A program made the position numbers and the translations under genes. The notes under the pieces are model-generated. The model made no database searches. It had not been told where the DNA came from and saw only the letters and a list, made by a program, of their open reading frames with translations. A DNA stretch of 64,000 nucleotides from contig JACKEA010000008.1 in the NCBI GenBank assembly GCA_020633235.1, positions 248,001-312,000 on the forward strand, written 5' to 3'. This DNA comes from Polyangiaceae bacterium. GTDB lineage: Bacteria; Myxococcota_A; Polyangia; Polyangiales; Polyangiaceae. Positions 1 through 8,904 of this stretch are shown piece by piece (position 1 is the stretch's first letter; every line of letters starts with the position of its first letter).

Positions 1-1494
1 GGGCACAACGCGCTGGGCGCTGGGCGCATCTTCGATCAGGGCGCCAAGCTCGTGGACAGGGCCATTGCTACGGGCGCGCTGTTCGAGAGCGCGGTGTGGG
101 GGGAGGCGGTGAAGCGCAGCACGGCGGGCGGCGCGTTGCACTTCCTGGGGCTCTTGAGCGACGGCAACGTCCACAGTCACATCGATCACCTGCTCTCGAT
201 GGTGAAGCGAGCGCACTCCGCGGGAGTGAAGACGCTCTACGTGCACGCCTTGCTCGACGGTCGAGACGTGGAAGAGCGCTCGGCGCTCACCTACGTCAGC
301 GCGCTGGAAGACGTGCTGAGGGAATTCGACGGCAAAGACGGCTGTCGTTATCGCATCGCGTCCGGTGGCGGCCGCATGAAGGTGACCATGGACCGCTACG
401 AAGCGGACTGGTCCATGGTCAAGCGTGGCTGGGAGGCTCACGTGCTGGGCAAGGCCCGCGCCTTTCCCTCGACAACGGACGCGATCGAGACCTTCCGCAA
501 GGAGCAGAGCGGCATCATCGATCAGAACCTGCCGGCCTTCGTGATTACGGAGAACGAGAAACCCGTGGGGACGATCGAAGACGGCGACAGCGTGGTCTTC
601 TTCAACTTTCGCGGGGATCGCGCCATCGAGATCAGCCGAGCGTTCGAGGAAGAGAGCTTCAAGCCCTTCGACCGCGGGCGGCGTCCGGACGTGCTGTACG
701 CCGGGATGATGGAGTACGACGGCGACTTGCACGTGCCCAAGCAGTACCTGGTGGCGCCGCCGGAGATCGAGCGCACCCTGGGGCAGTACTTGAGTCAGAA
801 CGGCGTGACCCAGCTCGCCATCGCCGAGACCCAGAAGTACGGACACGTGACGTACTTCTGGAACGGCAACTGCAGTGGTCTGTACGATCCCGAGAGCGGA
901 CGTTACGTGGACGTGCCCGTGAAGGAAGAGACCGCGGATACGTATCAGGTGCGCGCGCGGCGGTCGGAGCTCGAAAGCTACTTGGAAGTGCCCAGCGACG
1001 TGGTGCCCTTCGAAGAGCGTCCGTGGATGAAGGCGGCGGAGGTGACGGACGCGCTGATCGCGGAGCTACGGACGAAGAAGTTCGGCTTCGCGCGGGTGAA
1101 CTACGCCAACGGCGACATGGTCGGTCACACCGGGGACCGCGAGGCCGCCGTGATCGCGGTGGAGGTCGTGGATCGCTCCCTGGGGCGGCTGCTCGCGGTC
1201 ATCGACGAGCTCGACGGCCTGGCGTTGATCACGGCGGATCACGGCAACGCCGACGAGATGTACATGCGCGACGAGAAGAAGGGCGGCTTCAAGACCAGCT
1301 CGGACGGTCGCATCCAGCCCAAGACCAGCCACACGCTCAATCACGTGCCCTTCATCTTGTACGACCCTCGCGGAGAGCTCTCGCTCTCGGGTTCGGTGAA
1401 GGACGCCGGTCTCTCCAACGTTGCGGCCACGGTGCTGAACCTGCTGGGCTACGAAGCTCCGGAGGACTACCGCGCTTCGCTTCTCGCGCGCTGA
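1..1494 (+). CDS. gpmI: 2,3-bisphosphoglycerate-independent phosphoglycerate mutase, 5' end missing
   Basis: Glycolytic enzyme that interconverts 3- and 2-phosphoglycerate in the cytoplasm using two metal ions and a phosphoserine. The reading frame is open from base 1, beginning GHNALGAGR, so the gene starts upstream; the N-terminal metal site and phosphoserine loop lie outside the window. Family motifs follow in order: SDGNVHSH, HALLDGRD, GRMKVTMDRY, FFNFRGDRAIE, AETQKYGHVTYF, NGDMVGHTGD, TADHGNADEM and KTSHTLNHVP; the last three carry metal ligands. An internal GTG at base 52 is not the true start, because conserved sequence precedes it. The 497 codons seen fit a family length of about 510-550. 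The OmpA-family gene begins 20 bases after the stop. Confidence 0.97.
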   Translation, partial: GHNALGAGRIFDQGAKLVDRAIATGALFESAVWGEAVKRSTAGGALHFLGLLSDGNVHSHIDHLLSMVKRAHSAGVKTLYVHALLDGRDVEERSALTYVSALEDVLREFDGKDGCRYRIASGGGRMKVTMDRYEADWSMVKRGWEAHVLGKARAFPSTTDAIETFRKEQSGIIDQNLPAFVITENEKPVGTIEDGDSVVFFNFRGDRAIEISRAFEEESFKPFDRGRRPDVLYAGMMEYDGDLHVPKQYLVAPPEIERTLGQYLSQNGVTQLAIAETQKYGHVTYFWNGNCSGLYDPESGRYVDVPVKEETADTYQVRARRSELESYLEVPSDVVPFEERPWMKAAEVTDALIAELRTKKFGFARVNYANGDMVGHTGDREAAVIAVEVVDRSLGRLLAVIDELDGLALITADHGNADEMYMRDEKKGGFKTSSDGRIQPKTSHTLNHVPFILYDPRGELSLSGSVKDAGLSNVAATVLNLLGYEAPEDYRASLLAR

Positions 1495-1514
1495 GGTGGC
1501 ACAATGAGGGCGCC

Positions 1515-2288
1515 ATGCGTGCCCTCCCGGTGATTGCGGCGCTGTTGTTTGCGGTCCCTGCCTTTGCGGATGACGGCGGCGCGGCAGGCAGCGAAGAAAA
1601 GCTGCCGCCGCTGAAGGTGACGGTGGATCGCGACAAGGTCGACCTGGACGCGCATCGTCTCGAGCTCAGCATGTCGCGGGAGGCCAAGTCGGTGAAGATC
1701 CGCGTGCTGGCGGAAGACGGCAGCGAGCTCGCCGAACAGGAGCACGATTTTTCCGGCAAGCCCGCGGGCGCCACCTTGGTGGTCACTTGGCAACCGAAGA
1801 GCGACGACGCCGTCGCGCGCATCGAGCTCTACGCCTACGACGCCCACGGCTACTGGAAGGGTGTGGCGCTCACGCCCTGGTCCGTGAAGATCCCTCATCA
1901 AGAGGTGCTCTTCGACACGAACAAGGCGCTCATCAAGAAGAGCGAAGAACCGAAGCTCGAGGAGAGCTACGCGCGCATCCAGAAGGCCATCGAGGAGCAC
2001 AAGGAGATCGGCGCCATCAAGCTCTACGTCGCCGGCCACACCGACACCGTGGGCACGCCCGCGCACAACCTCACGCTGTCGCGCAAGCGCGCTCAGGCCA
2101 TCGCCCAGTGGTTCAAGAAGCGCGGCCTCGCGAACCCTGTGTACTTCGCCGGGTTTGGCGAGAGCGTGCTCGCCGTCAAGACCAAGGACGAAGTGAGCGA
2201 GGCGAAGAACCGCCGTGTCGACTACATCCTCGCCATCGAGCCCCCAGCGATGAAGAGCGGCGGGGGCGTGCCGTGGAAGGCGCTGTGA
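1515..2288 (+). CDS. OmpA-family peptidoglycan-binding outer membrane protein
   Basis: 257 residues, probably periplasmic or tethered to the outer membrane and binding peptidoglycan. Residues 1-18 form a signal peptide ending in PAFA. A middle part (about 30-125) looks like a beta-rich domain of unknown role. The C-terminal third is an OmpA-like domain with VLFDTNKALIKK, the signature AGHTDTVGTPAHNLTLSRKR and a closing NRRVDYIL, which holds the Asp/Arg that contact diaminopimelate in the family. The frame is open far upstream inside gpmI, but the ATG at 1515 is chosen because a clean signal peptide follows it. No transmembrane barrel is visible, so anchoring must come from elsewhere. Confidence 0.88.
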   Translation: MRALPVIAALLFAVPAFADDGGAAGSEEKLPPLKVTVDRDKVDLDAHRLELSMSREAKSVKIRVLAEDGSELAEQEHDFSGKPAGATLVVTWQPKSDDAVARIELYAYDAHGYWKGVALTPWSVKIPHQEVLFDTNKALIKKSEEPKLEESYARIQKAIEEHKEIGAIKLYVAGHTDTVGTPAHNLTLSRKRAQAIAQWFKKRGLANPVYFAGFGESVLAVKTKDEVSEAKNRRVDYILAIEPPAMKSGGGVPWKAL

Positions 2289-2292
2289 CGAC

Positions 2293-2415
2293 GTGAAGAA
2301 CGTGACCATCTCGGTCGATCAAGCGACCAAGCGCGACGTGAGCATCTCTCGCTTCATCGCCGGGTCGCTCGAGGAGCGGATGGCTGAGGAAGCGACCTGC
2401 GAAGTCACCATTTAG
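2293..2415 (+). pseudogene. remnant of a VapB-type (ribbon-helix-helix) antitoxin
   Basis: A 40-codon GTG-initiated frame begins VKNVTISVDQATK and continues RDVSISRFIAGSLEERM. Both halves resemble the VapB-like antitoxins that usually read KNVTITLDEET..., about ten residues of first helix, then RDTSVSRLVGE. Here the residues joining the halves are missing, as if a short in-frame deletion had removed the first helix. A truncated PIN-toxin start follows 70 bases on, which supports the identification. Family assignment rests on remembered motif similarity, not a search. Expression and function are unlikely. Confidence 0.5.
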
Positions 2416-2485
2416 CGCAGTCTTGGGCGGCGCGCGCGACGCTTGAAGGAGCCGGGGTCTCGCTATCCAACCCGCGAAGAGCCCC

Positions 2486-2527
2486 ATGATTGACGTGGTG
2501 TTCGTCGACACCAAAGTCCTCGACTAA
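2486..2527 (+). pseudogene. truncated start of a VapC-like PIN-domain toxin
   Basis: An ATG is followed by MIDVVFVDTKVLD and a TAA. The pattern (I/V)FVDTNVL is the first beta strand of PIN-domain ribonucleases, and its Asp is the first metal ligand. Everything after it is lost. The remnant sits just after the damaged antitoxin, in the gene order normal for vapBC, so the locus looks like a decayed toxin-antitoxin pair whose toxin was cut to 13 codons. Confidence 0.45.
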
Positions 2528-2612
2528 CCCCAGTGCTCACCTGAGTCGGTCCTCTCTCACAAGCTGCGGCCCGGCGTCCGTTCGGCGCGGAATCAGCCCG
2601 CGCGCATCGCGC

Positions 2613-3785
2613 TTACCGCGGAACGAGCAATGCCAGTGCACGACGGAGCAGCTCTTCCAGCGAGAGGCTGCGGGCTTCGGCAGCGAGCTTCTCCGTCGCC
2701 TTCGTGGCTTCGGCCTTCTTGAAGCCTTGGCTCGTGAGGGCCAACAGGAGCTTGTCTTGCTTCTCCCGCGCCTCGGCGTTCGCAGCGTCCTCGGTGTCTG
2801 AACGCCTTCGCTGACGAAGGCGAATCTTCTCTTCGACGTACTCGCGGCCGAAGGTCTTCTTGGCCGCATTCAAATTGTGGCTGGCGCAGAACACCCGACC
2901 ATTGGAAGCGCCATCGCCACCACCAACGCCGGTGGCTTCGATGTGGTCGTACTGGAGATACGCCGTCGCCGTGCAGCGCACACCGGACTCCGACACGAAG
3001 CAGCAGTGGGCCCCGTCGCGTTCGTACACCTCGCGCCGGGCCGCACGGCCGGGCTCGCCCGGCTTCGTTCCGCGGGAGCGGCGCGGCTTGTCCGTCTTGC
3101 CCCAGCGCTTCTTCTCCAGCTCGCGAATCAGCGCGTCGAGCGCCCGCTCGACCACGACCTCGAGCTCGCGGCTCACGTGGCTCATCAGGTTCTGGGCGTG
3201 CTCTAGCTTCGCTTTCAGGCACTCTCCGGCGCTAAAATGTACCTCGAAGCGCCCTTCCGAGAGCGGTTCCACGCCCGGCGCCGGACCTTTTCCGCCAGTG
3301 CGCAGCGGCTTCACCTGGTCCGGAACGTCCGGCTTGGGGAACCAGCGCGCGAGCACGACGCGAATCCCCGCGCTGGTCTTGCCGGCGGCTTCTTCCAGGA
3401 GCGCACTGTGATTCTCCTGAGTGAGCCGCGGAGCCAAGAGCGAAAGCCCGGAAAGGTGCAGATCTCCGCTCGCGAGCAGCGTGAGCACGACCGGAAACGA
3501 GCGCGCTGCCCGCGCTCCGGCGATGCTCCGGTACGCCGTGCCCTCGCTCATCCCGAGGCCACGCACGCAGAAGTCGTACATGGACGAGTATCCCTCGTCG
3601 AACACGAGCTCGCGCCGGTCGATTTCGGCGAGGTGGGCGACCAAGTGCGCGGTGGCTTTGCGCCGACCGGCGTTGGCCACGACCGCGCTGGACCAGAGAT
3701 CGCGATTGGAGAGGTCTTGAAGTGCGGAGAGCGCAGTGCGCTCGGTGGCAGACGGTTCTACGGAAATGGCTTTGGACGATGACAT
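2613..3785 (-). CDS. HNH endonuclease domain protein
   Basis: 390 residues, predicted nuclease. The N-terminal half (about 20-230) is a helical region like the DUF222-type region often joined to HNH domains. The HNH domain lies around residues 275-330, with YERDGAHCC, the metal-binding YDHIEATG and the closing FCASHNLNAAKK. A basic, coiled tail with many Lys, Glu and Ala follows. The ATG at 3785 is preferred over frame-open upstream starts because the conserved region begins soon after it and a GGGGG stretch lies at Shine-Dalgarno distance. The gene stands alone, with a broken toxin-antitoxin pair downstream, so a mobile or defence origin is possible but unproven. Confidence 0.75.
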   Translation of the reverse strand: MSSSKAISVEPSATERTALSALQDLSNRDLWSSAVVANAGRRKATAHLVAHLAEIDRRELVFDEGYSSMYDFCVRGLGMSEGTAYRSIAGARAARSFPVVLTLLASGDLHLSGLSLLAPRLTQENHSALLEEAAGKTSAGIRVVLARWFPKPDVPDQVKPLRTGGKGPAPGVEPLSEGRFEVHFSAGECLKAKLEHAQNLMSHVSRELEVVVERALDALIRELEKKRWGKTDKPRRSRGTKPGEPGRAARREVYERDGAHCCFVSESGVRCTATAYLQYDHIEATGVGGGDGASNGRVFCASHNLNAAKKTFGREYVEEKIRLRQRRRSDTEDAANAEAREKQDKLLLALTSQGFKKAEATKATEKLAAEARSLSLEELLRRALALLVPR

Positions 3786-4167
3786 GACAAACCCCCGTGG
3801 TTTCCCCGGGCATACCATGGGAAATTTCGCCTTCTTCAGCGCCCTCTCGAGACGCTTTCGCAGACGCGGACAGCTCGAAGAGCGATTTGCTTTCGAACGC
3901 GCGCCCAGTGGGCGCACGTGTGCTGCGCAGGCACTGTGCGAACGAGAGCGACGAAATGAGAGCGCGGAGCGTCCGAAATCTCGTCAACTGAAATCGTCTT
4001 CGCGGTGTCGAATTCTGTCGTCCGCTTCGCACTCGTCTCGGATCGCCATCGTTGCAGACATTCCGGCCGCTTGGTCCGCCCTCGAACGACGCGCGGCAGC
4101 GGCGGCACCTGTCCGTTGCTCTCGCCGGAGTGGCACCGATGGTGGTCAACCCAGGTGAACAGGGGGT
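3786..4167. other. gap of about 380 bp with no convincing gene
   Basis: This stretch lies upstream of the leftward HNH gene and downstream of the leftward glycoside hydrolase. Frames crossing it translate into Arg/Ser-rich sequence without recognisable motifs, and I reject them. It probably holds the HNH promoter, but I see no clear -35/-10 pair, operator or hairpin with a U tract. Confidence 0.4.
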
Positions 4168-5532
4168 CTAGCAGCTCGGAATGCCGTCGACCACGACGCA
4201 GCGGCGTAGGCTCGGGATCACGGGCTTGGACGCCGCGGGTGCGGCCGCCGGGTACAGGATCTGCGGAGTCTGCTCGTAGCTCGTTTCGCAGCTGTGCTTG
4301 TCGGCGAAGCCCTTCATGGACGTGAGACCGCTGGCGTTCACCTCGGCGTACTGCCAGGGCATCGCGCCGGCGTAGCCGTTGGCGTACAAGCTGTCCACGA
4401 TGGTGCCGTAGGGCGTGCCGTTCAGTCCCGTGAACGGCATCTCGCCCATCACGATGGGCTTGTCGAGGCCGTACTGGCTCGCCGGCGTGGAGTACGGCCA
4501 GTAGGTGTCGACCCAGTCGTAGATGTGGAAGGTGTAGAAATCGAGGCCGGATTTGGTCCACGCCTTCGACCACTTCACCGCTGCGCCGCCGACGGTAACC
4601 AAGGCGGAGCTCTCGGCATGGAGCGCGGTGGTGGCTTCCTTCACGAAGGTCTCCATCTCGGAGAAGGACACGGGCTGCAGCCCCGAGTTGGACTCGAAGG
4701 CCGGGTCGCCATACGAGTCGGTTCCCGTCATCGCCCACTCGGGCTCGTTGATCACGTCCCAGGACACCACGCGGTCGGCGTACGGACTGGCTGCGACGGT
4801 CTGAGCGACCTTGCGCACGACGTTGTCGATCAGTGCTTTGCGCTTGCTGGCGCTCTGGATCATCGGCGCCATGCCCGGGATGTAGATGCCGGAATTGGTG
4901 CCGCTGGGACTGAAGTTGTCGAAGGAGAACAACGTCAGCTGCAGGTACACGCCGGCCTGTGCGGCGAGCTCCAGGGCCTTTTCGATGTCCGCCACTGCGG
5001 TGCCGCCGAGGCCCGTGGGGGATTCGTTGCCGTCGAACTGCACGCCGTCACCGCGGAAGTCCGGGAACATCCACCAGCGGATCACGCTGCCGCCGTGGCT
5101 GCGAATGTCTGCCAGGTTCGCCGCGTGGACCGCCGGCTGCGCACTGACGCCCTTCTGCCCCCACGCCGAGATCCCGCCGAAGTCCCCCGCGAAGACCTCC
5201 CACGCGTAGTTGGGTCCGTAGAAGAAGCGCTTCTTGCAGTCCCAGGTGATGCCGCCGCCTGGCGCCGCACAGGTGTCGACGCAGGCTCCACCGCCGGAGC
5301 CCGCCGCGCCGCCGCTTCCGGAAGCGCCGCCGCTCCCCGCACTACCGCCTGCCCCCGACGCACCAGCGCTGCCGCCGCTCGACGTGCCGCCGCTCGACGT
5401 GCCGCCGCTCGACGTGCCGCCGCTCGACGTGCCGCCGCTCGACGCACCACCCCCGCCTGGGCTCGACCCGTCATCGCTACCGCTGCACGCCATGCAAAGC
5501 CCCGCCGCGACCAGTACGGACATCCACCTCAT
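4168..5532 (-). CDS. GH5-like glycoside hydrolase lipoprotein with Ser/Gly/Thr spacer
   Basis: 454 residues, probably a surface-anchored polysaccharide hydrolase (mannanase or cellulase type). Residues 1-16 are a lipoprotein signal ending LCMAC. A spacer to about residue 82 is built from SSGGT and SGGA/AGS repeats. The catalytic domain follows, with FFYGPNYAW, VIRWWMFPDF, the acid/base Glu in WDVINEPEW and the nucleophile Glu in IVMGEMPF, the usual clan GH-A arrangement. The frame is open far upstream, but the signal peptide fixes the start near 5532, although no good ribosome site is seen. Substrate cannot be told from sequence, and no sugar-uptake genes are adjacent. Confidence 0.82.
   Translation of the reverse strand: MRWMSVLVAAGLCMACSGSDDGSSPGGGGASSGGTSSGGTSSGGTSSGGTSSGGSAGASGAGGSAGSGGASGSGGAAGSGGGACVDTCAAPGGGITWDCKKRFFYGPNYAWEVFAGDFGGISAWGQKGVSAQPAVHAANLADIRSHGGSVIRWWMFPDFRGDGVQFDGNESPTGLGGTAVADIEKALELAAQAGVYLQLTLFSFDNFSPSGTNSGIYIPGMAPMIQSASKRKALIDNVVRKVAQTVAASPYADRVVSWDVINEPEWAMTGTDSYGDPAFESNSGLQPVSFSEMETFVKEATTALHAESSALVTVGGAAVKWSKAWTKSGLDFYTFHIYDWVDTYWPYSTPASQYGLDKPIVMGEMPFTGLNGTPYGTIVDSLYANGYAGAMPWQYAEVNASGLTSMKGFADKHSCETSYEQTPQILYPAAAPAASKPVIPSLRRCVVVDGIPSC
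5371..5445 (-). repeat. 15-bp tandem array in the GH5-like lipoprotein spacer
   Basis: Five head-to-tail copies of a 15-bp unit (gccgccgctcgacgt on the plus strand, the last copy with one change) encode SSGGT repeats just after the lipid anchor. Because 15 is a multiple of three, gain or loss of copies changes spacer length without breaking the frame. Confidence 0.95.
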
Positions 5533-5727
5533 GCTCACAGCGTGCCGTGGCGCCTTGCGGGAGTCCAAGGGCGTTGCTACATAGAGGGCTCGAGGTGCGC
5601 AGGGGCGCCTCACCCGCCAAAAGTCGAAACACCCTGCATTCGTCGAAAAACAGAACGGTTTCGCCTTCTTTGCGAATCCCCCGGGCCCGAATCGGAGCGG
5701 GAAGCGGCCCACGAAACGGAGGACGCA

Positions 5728-6249
5728 ATGGTCGATATCGTCGAAGAGCTCAAGGACAAAGCGCGCGTGCTGCATGGCCGCGTGAAGCACGGAGACGCGG
5801 ACGCGCTCGCTCGAGTGCGGTCGTTGCCCGAGCTGCGTTCGTTGGACGACGAGGCTTTGGGCCGCGAGATCCAGCGCAAGCACTGTCTGACGGTCCTGGC
5901 TCGTGAGGTTGGGTTTTCTGGTTGGTCCCACGCGGTAACGGTCCTCGACGGACGTCCCGCGGAGGACATGGGCACGTTGCTGTCGCCCAGCGGCGCGTCC
6001 GCCCACTGGAACATCTGGTCGGCCCACTACGACGAGGCCCGCAGCATCCGCGCGGAGCACGGCGGGTACTTGCTCGCGTACAAGCGGCATTTCTTCATCG
6101 TAGATCGTTACTACATCGAGACCCTGGGGCTCGATCCGGACGACGAGCGCTGGAGCCGCATGGCGCGGGACTGGGCACGTCCGGCAGACACGGAAGCGCG
6201 GCGCGAGCTGTATGCGGAGCTGATCCGCCAGCGGCTCGCGGTGGCATAG
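5728..6249 (+). CDS. uncharacterised soluble protein
   Basis: 173 residues, no signal peptide or membrane span. The N-terminal 70 residues (DALARVRSLPEL ... LTVLAREVGFSGWSHAV) resemble the short helical segment that precedes ankyrin repeats in some bacterial proteins, where the line reads LAREhGFpSWp. No ankyrin repeats follow. The second half has a Tyr/Trp-rich stretch (HWNIWSAHYDEA, KRHFFIVDRYYIETLG) suggesting a small globular domain. The ATG at 5728 follows a good ACGGAGGA ribosome site. The gene stands alone between leftward genes, so its function is unknown. Confidence 0.8.
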   Translation: MVDIVEELKDKARVLHGRVKHGDADALARVRSLPELRSLDDEALGREIQRKHCLTVLAREVGFSGWSHAVTVLDGRPAEDMGTLLSPSGASAHWNIWSAHYDEARSIRAEHGGYLLAYKRHFFIVDRYYIETLGLDPDDERWSRMARDWARPADTEARRELYAELIRQRLAVA

Positions 6250-6287
6250 AGACTCTGTGCGTGGCGCCCACCCCGGTGGGCGCCCGG

Positions 6288-7649
6288 TCAGGGCAGCACG
6301 AGCTCCACGTTGACGTCGAGCACGCCGACCCACTCGAAGTACTTGCCGCTCGCGTCGGGGCCGTTCGAGGGCGACGCTTCCGTCGGATGGACGCTCTTGC
6401 CGCGGGTGTCTCGCGGGATCTCGTAGAAGTTGGTGTACGAGCCGGCGACGAACAGGTTCGGAAGCACGGCCACCCGCGCTCCCGCCGCAGCGGCGAAGTC
6501 GTCGAAGTCCATCAGCGATGGCTCGAGGGTTTCGTCCGGCACCGCGTTCGAGTCGTAGCCCAGCCCAGCGAACAGCTCGAGGTCGCGCGTCGCAAAGTAG
6601 CTGCCCCCAAGGCGGACGCCGAAGGCGTCCTTCCAGTCGCGAGGTACGTTCTGGACGGCGCCGCTGTCCGGCGGCGCGGAGCCGTCCTTGCGCAGCGCGC
6701 AGGATTCCCCTTTGCGCGCCACGCAGTGGCGGGTGAACGCGCTCCAACGCGTCAGATCCCCAAACAGCCGCAGCTCCACCTCCGGCGTGGGGCGCCAGCG
6801 CACCCCCGCGCGATAGACGTCCGGTAGATCTTGATGCAGCTCCACTTCGGTCACGTCCACGCTGCCCGTGAAGTCGTTCCGGAGCTCGCCGGCGAGCTTC
6901 ATGCCGCCCACCACGTTGGGGCGTGACTGGTACGACACGCCGAGCCACAGCTGATCGTCGACGGCTTCGAACAGCGCGCCCGCGCCGAAGGCGAGCTGCC
7001 AGCCGGAAACGTCCAACTGCGAGCGTCCTTCCAGGGTGACGTCGTCGTTGCCCAGGGCGGTGCGCGCCGTGGCGGTGTTCACGTTGGAGTACACCAGGTT
7101 CAGCCCGGCGCCGATGCTCATGCCGCTGTCCCACAGCTCCGCCGCAGCGGCCGCAGTGAGATACGTGGACTGGATCGTTCCTTCGATGTCGTACCAGCGC
7201 TGCACGCCGTCCACCGGCCCCGGATACTTCGGATCGTTCTCGAAGGCCGTGTTGTCGTCCCACACCTCACTGCCGCCGAAGGGCACGTAGGCGCCAATGC
7301 CGAAGGCGAAGGCCCCGATCTTGGTGCTGGCGCCGAGCATCGGCACGGCGGCGAAGTTCAGCAGCGTCCCTTTGCCGTGGTTCGCGCCCTGGGCGTCCGG
7401 CGGCTCTTCAGTGTCGGCGCTCTCCCGCTGGTGCTCGTAGCTCGCGCGCCGCAGGGCGAACAGGCCGTCGGCGAACAGGTGCGTGCCCTCGCTCGCGGCG
7501 AGCCCCGCGGGGTTGTAGTAGATCGCCGTCGGGTTCTCCGTGGTGGGGTGGCCGTGCTCACCGCCGAAGCGCGCCGTGGCGAAGCCTGACGCCGCAGCGG
7601 AGCTCGCGCAAAGCAACAGCACAGCAGATGGTGCGAGCCCACGCCTCAT
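6288..7649 (-). CDS. FadL/OmpP1-type outer membrane transport protein
   Basis: 453 residues, predicted outer-membrane beta barrel for hydrophobic compounds such as long-chain fatty acids. After a signal peptide ending near ASSAAASGF comes the family hallmark, a segment containing NPTAIYYNPAGLA, which corresponds to the N-terminal hatch. The rest alternates polar and hydrophobic residues as in barrel strands (for example AVLPNLFVAGSYTNFYEIPR). ATG at 7649 overlaps the stop of the upstream lipoprotein gene by four bases (ATGA), so the two are translationally coupled and probably act together at the outer membrane. Confidence 0.87.
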   Translation of the reverse strand: MRRGLAPSAVLLLCASSAAASGFATARFGGEHGHPTTENPTAIYYNPAGLAASEGTHLFADGLFALRRASYEHQRESADTEEPPDAQGANHGKGTLLNFAAVPMLGASTKIGAFAFGIGAYVPFGGSEVWDDNTAFENDPKYPGPVDGVQRWYDIEGTIQSTYLTAAAAAELWDSGMSIGAGLNLVYSNVNTATARTALGNDDVTLEGRSQLDVSGWQLAFGAGALFEAVDDQLWLGVSYQSRPNVVGGMKLAGELRNDFTGSVDVTEVELHQDLPDVYRAGVRWRPTPEVELRLFGDLTRWSAFTRHCVARKGESCALRKDGSAPPDSGAVQNVPRDWKDAFGVRLGGSYFATRDLELFAGLGYDSNAVPDETLEPSLMDFDDFAAAAGARVAVLPNLFVAGSYTNFYEIPRDTRGKSVHPTEASPSNGPDASGKYFEWVGVLDVNVELVLP

Positions 7650-8290
7650 AGAGCATCCGGGGGGTCGAGGTTGCAGTTGATGGCGATGTCCGGCAGCTCG
7701 CCGGAGGCCGGCACCCGCGCGAGCGTCCAGCTGGAGCCGGCAAGGCCGATGGCCACTGGCAGGGTGACGTTGCCGCTGGCATCGCCGCACAAGAAGCTCA
7801 CCGTGGGCTCCGCACCGCACAGCGTGCCGGACAGCGTGACGGTGCCGACGATGGCGGAGCCGGGCAGTACCGGATCCGCGTTGCCGGGGATGTGCAGCTC
7901 ACCGAGATCCGCGACGAAGGCGCCGCCCGCGGGCACGTCCAGCGGGATGACGGGCAGCGCGTCGCCGGCAGGAGTCGTGCGATCGCTCGCGCTCAGGGGC
8001 GTCAGGGTCATGGCCACGGCGAGCCGGCTTTCTCCCGACGGTTCCGCGTCGAGCCGACACAAAAACAAGATCGGAGTCTTGGGGCTGAAGGCTGGGCTGA
8101 TGGACAGCAAGTAGTCTCCGCCCAGTTGCTCGGCGGTGGCGTCCTCGCAGGCGCCGGCGTCACCGGCTCCCGCATCTTTCTGAGCGTGGGTGCGGGCGTA
8201 GCGATCGGCGAAGTCTTCCATCACGCCGTCGGGATCCGCGCACCCCCACGCGAGCAGAGCGAACAGCGCCACGAAGCTTCGCTGCGCCAT
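7646..8290 (-). CDS. putative lipoprotein co-translated with the FadL-type porin
   Basis: 214 residues. A signal peptide ends in ALLAWGC, followed by Asp-rich sequence, so lipidation is likely. The body is beta-rich with paired cysteines (FLCRLDAE, GTLCGAE, SFLCGDASG, INCNLDPP), probably disulfide-linked in the periplasm or on the surface. No family was recognised. Its stop overlaps the start of the FadL-type gene by four bases, so it may be a partner of the porin. Start at the ATG at 8290. Confidence 0.8.
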   Translation of the reverse strand: MAQRSFVALFALLAWGCADPDGVMEDFADRYARTHAQKDAGAGDAGACEDATAEQLGGDYLLSISPAFSPKTPILFLCRLDAEPSGESRLAVAMTLTPLSASDRTTPAGDALPVIPLDVPAGGAFVADLGELHIPGNADPVLPGSAIVGTVTLSGTLCGAEPTVSFLCGDASGNVTLPVAIGLAGSSWTLARVPASGELPDIAINCNLDPPDAL

Positions 8291-8358
8291 GGAACAAACG
8301 TACTCCTCGGGGCGACCTTCGCTATGACGCGAATCATCGGAGCGTGGTAAGCAAAGGC

Positions 8359-8904
8359 ATGGCGGGGCGACATTACATCGCAGTGGGTATCGTGCTGGTG
8401 GGTTGTGGCGGAGCAGCGCCGGAGCCGGCGGCGCCCGAGAGCGCGGCGCCGGAGCCCGAAGCCGCCGCGGTCGAGACCGTGGAGCCCGAAGCAGCACCGG
8501 AAGCGGCGGAAACAGAACCCGAGAGCGCGGCGCCGGAGCCCGCGGCTCCGGAGAAGCAGAGCCTGAGCAAGGAGGAGCTCACGCTCGTGCTGCAACAGCT
8601 GCTCGACGATCCGGACCTGGAGCAATACCTGCATCTGGACAAGGCGGGCCGGCTGCCGCTCAAGATCTCCGGGGCGGACCTGCCGGAGAAGCTCGCTGCC
8701 CACAAGGGCGGCTACGACGTGAAAGTGGTGCCGGAGCCCAAGTCCGCGAAGGACGCGGTGCTGGTGATCACGAAGATCGAGCGCGACGGCTCGCAGGTAC
8801 GGCTGCGCTATCGCTTCGACGTGGAAGGCGTGCGCGGCTCGGCGCTGGTGTTCGAGAAGAACGGCAGCTGGCGCCTCCGTTCCAATCGCGTCATCGAGAA
8901 GTGA
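8359..8904 (+). CDS. putative lipoprotein with Ala/Pro/Glu spacer
   Basis: 181 residues. Residues 1-16 form a lipoprotein signal with the lipobox LVGC. Residues 17-65 are a repetitive acidic spacer of APEPA, ESAAPE and similar units. A domain of about 110 residues follows (QSLSKEELTLVLQQLL ... GSWRLRSNRVIEK), rich in alternating charged and hydrophobic strands and of no recognised family. ATG 8359 is chosen because it gives a textbook short signal; a GTG at 8344 would add five residues. The last 14 bases overlap the end of the convergent SPFH gene. Confidence 0.78.
   Translation: MAGRHYIAVGIVLVGCGGAAPEPAAPESAAPEPEAAAVETVEPEAAPEAAETEPESAAPEPAAPEKQSLSKEELTLVLQQLLDDPDLEQYLHLDKAGRLPLKISGADLPEKLAAHKGGYDVKVVPEPKSAKDAVLVITKIERDGSQVRLRYRFDVEGVRGSALVFEKNGSWRLRSNRVIEK

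Noticed and set aside
3232..4149. 305-codon leftward frame over the HNH gene and the gap upstream
   Set aside because: Arg/Ser-rich product, no motif, and it overlaps the real HNH frame in a different phase.
4168..7263. 1031-codon leftward frame that includes the GH5-like gene
   Set aside because: Only the 3' part from 5532 is a gene; the upstream part is antisense to other genes and the lipoprotein signal starts inside it.
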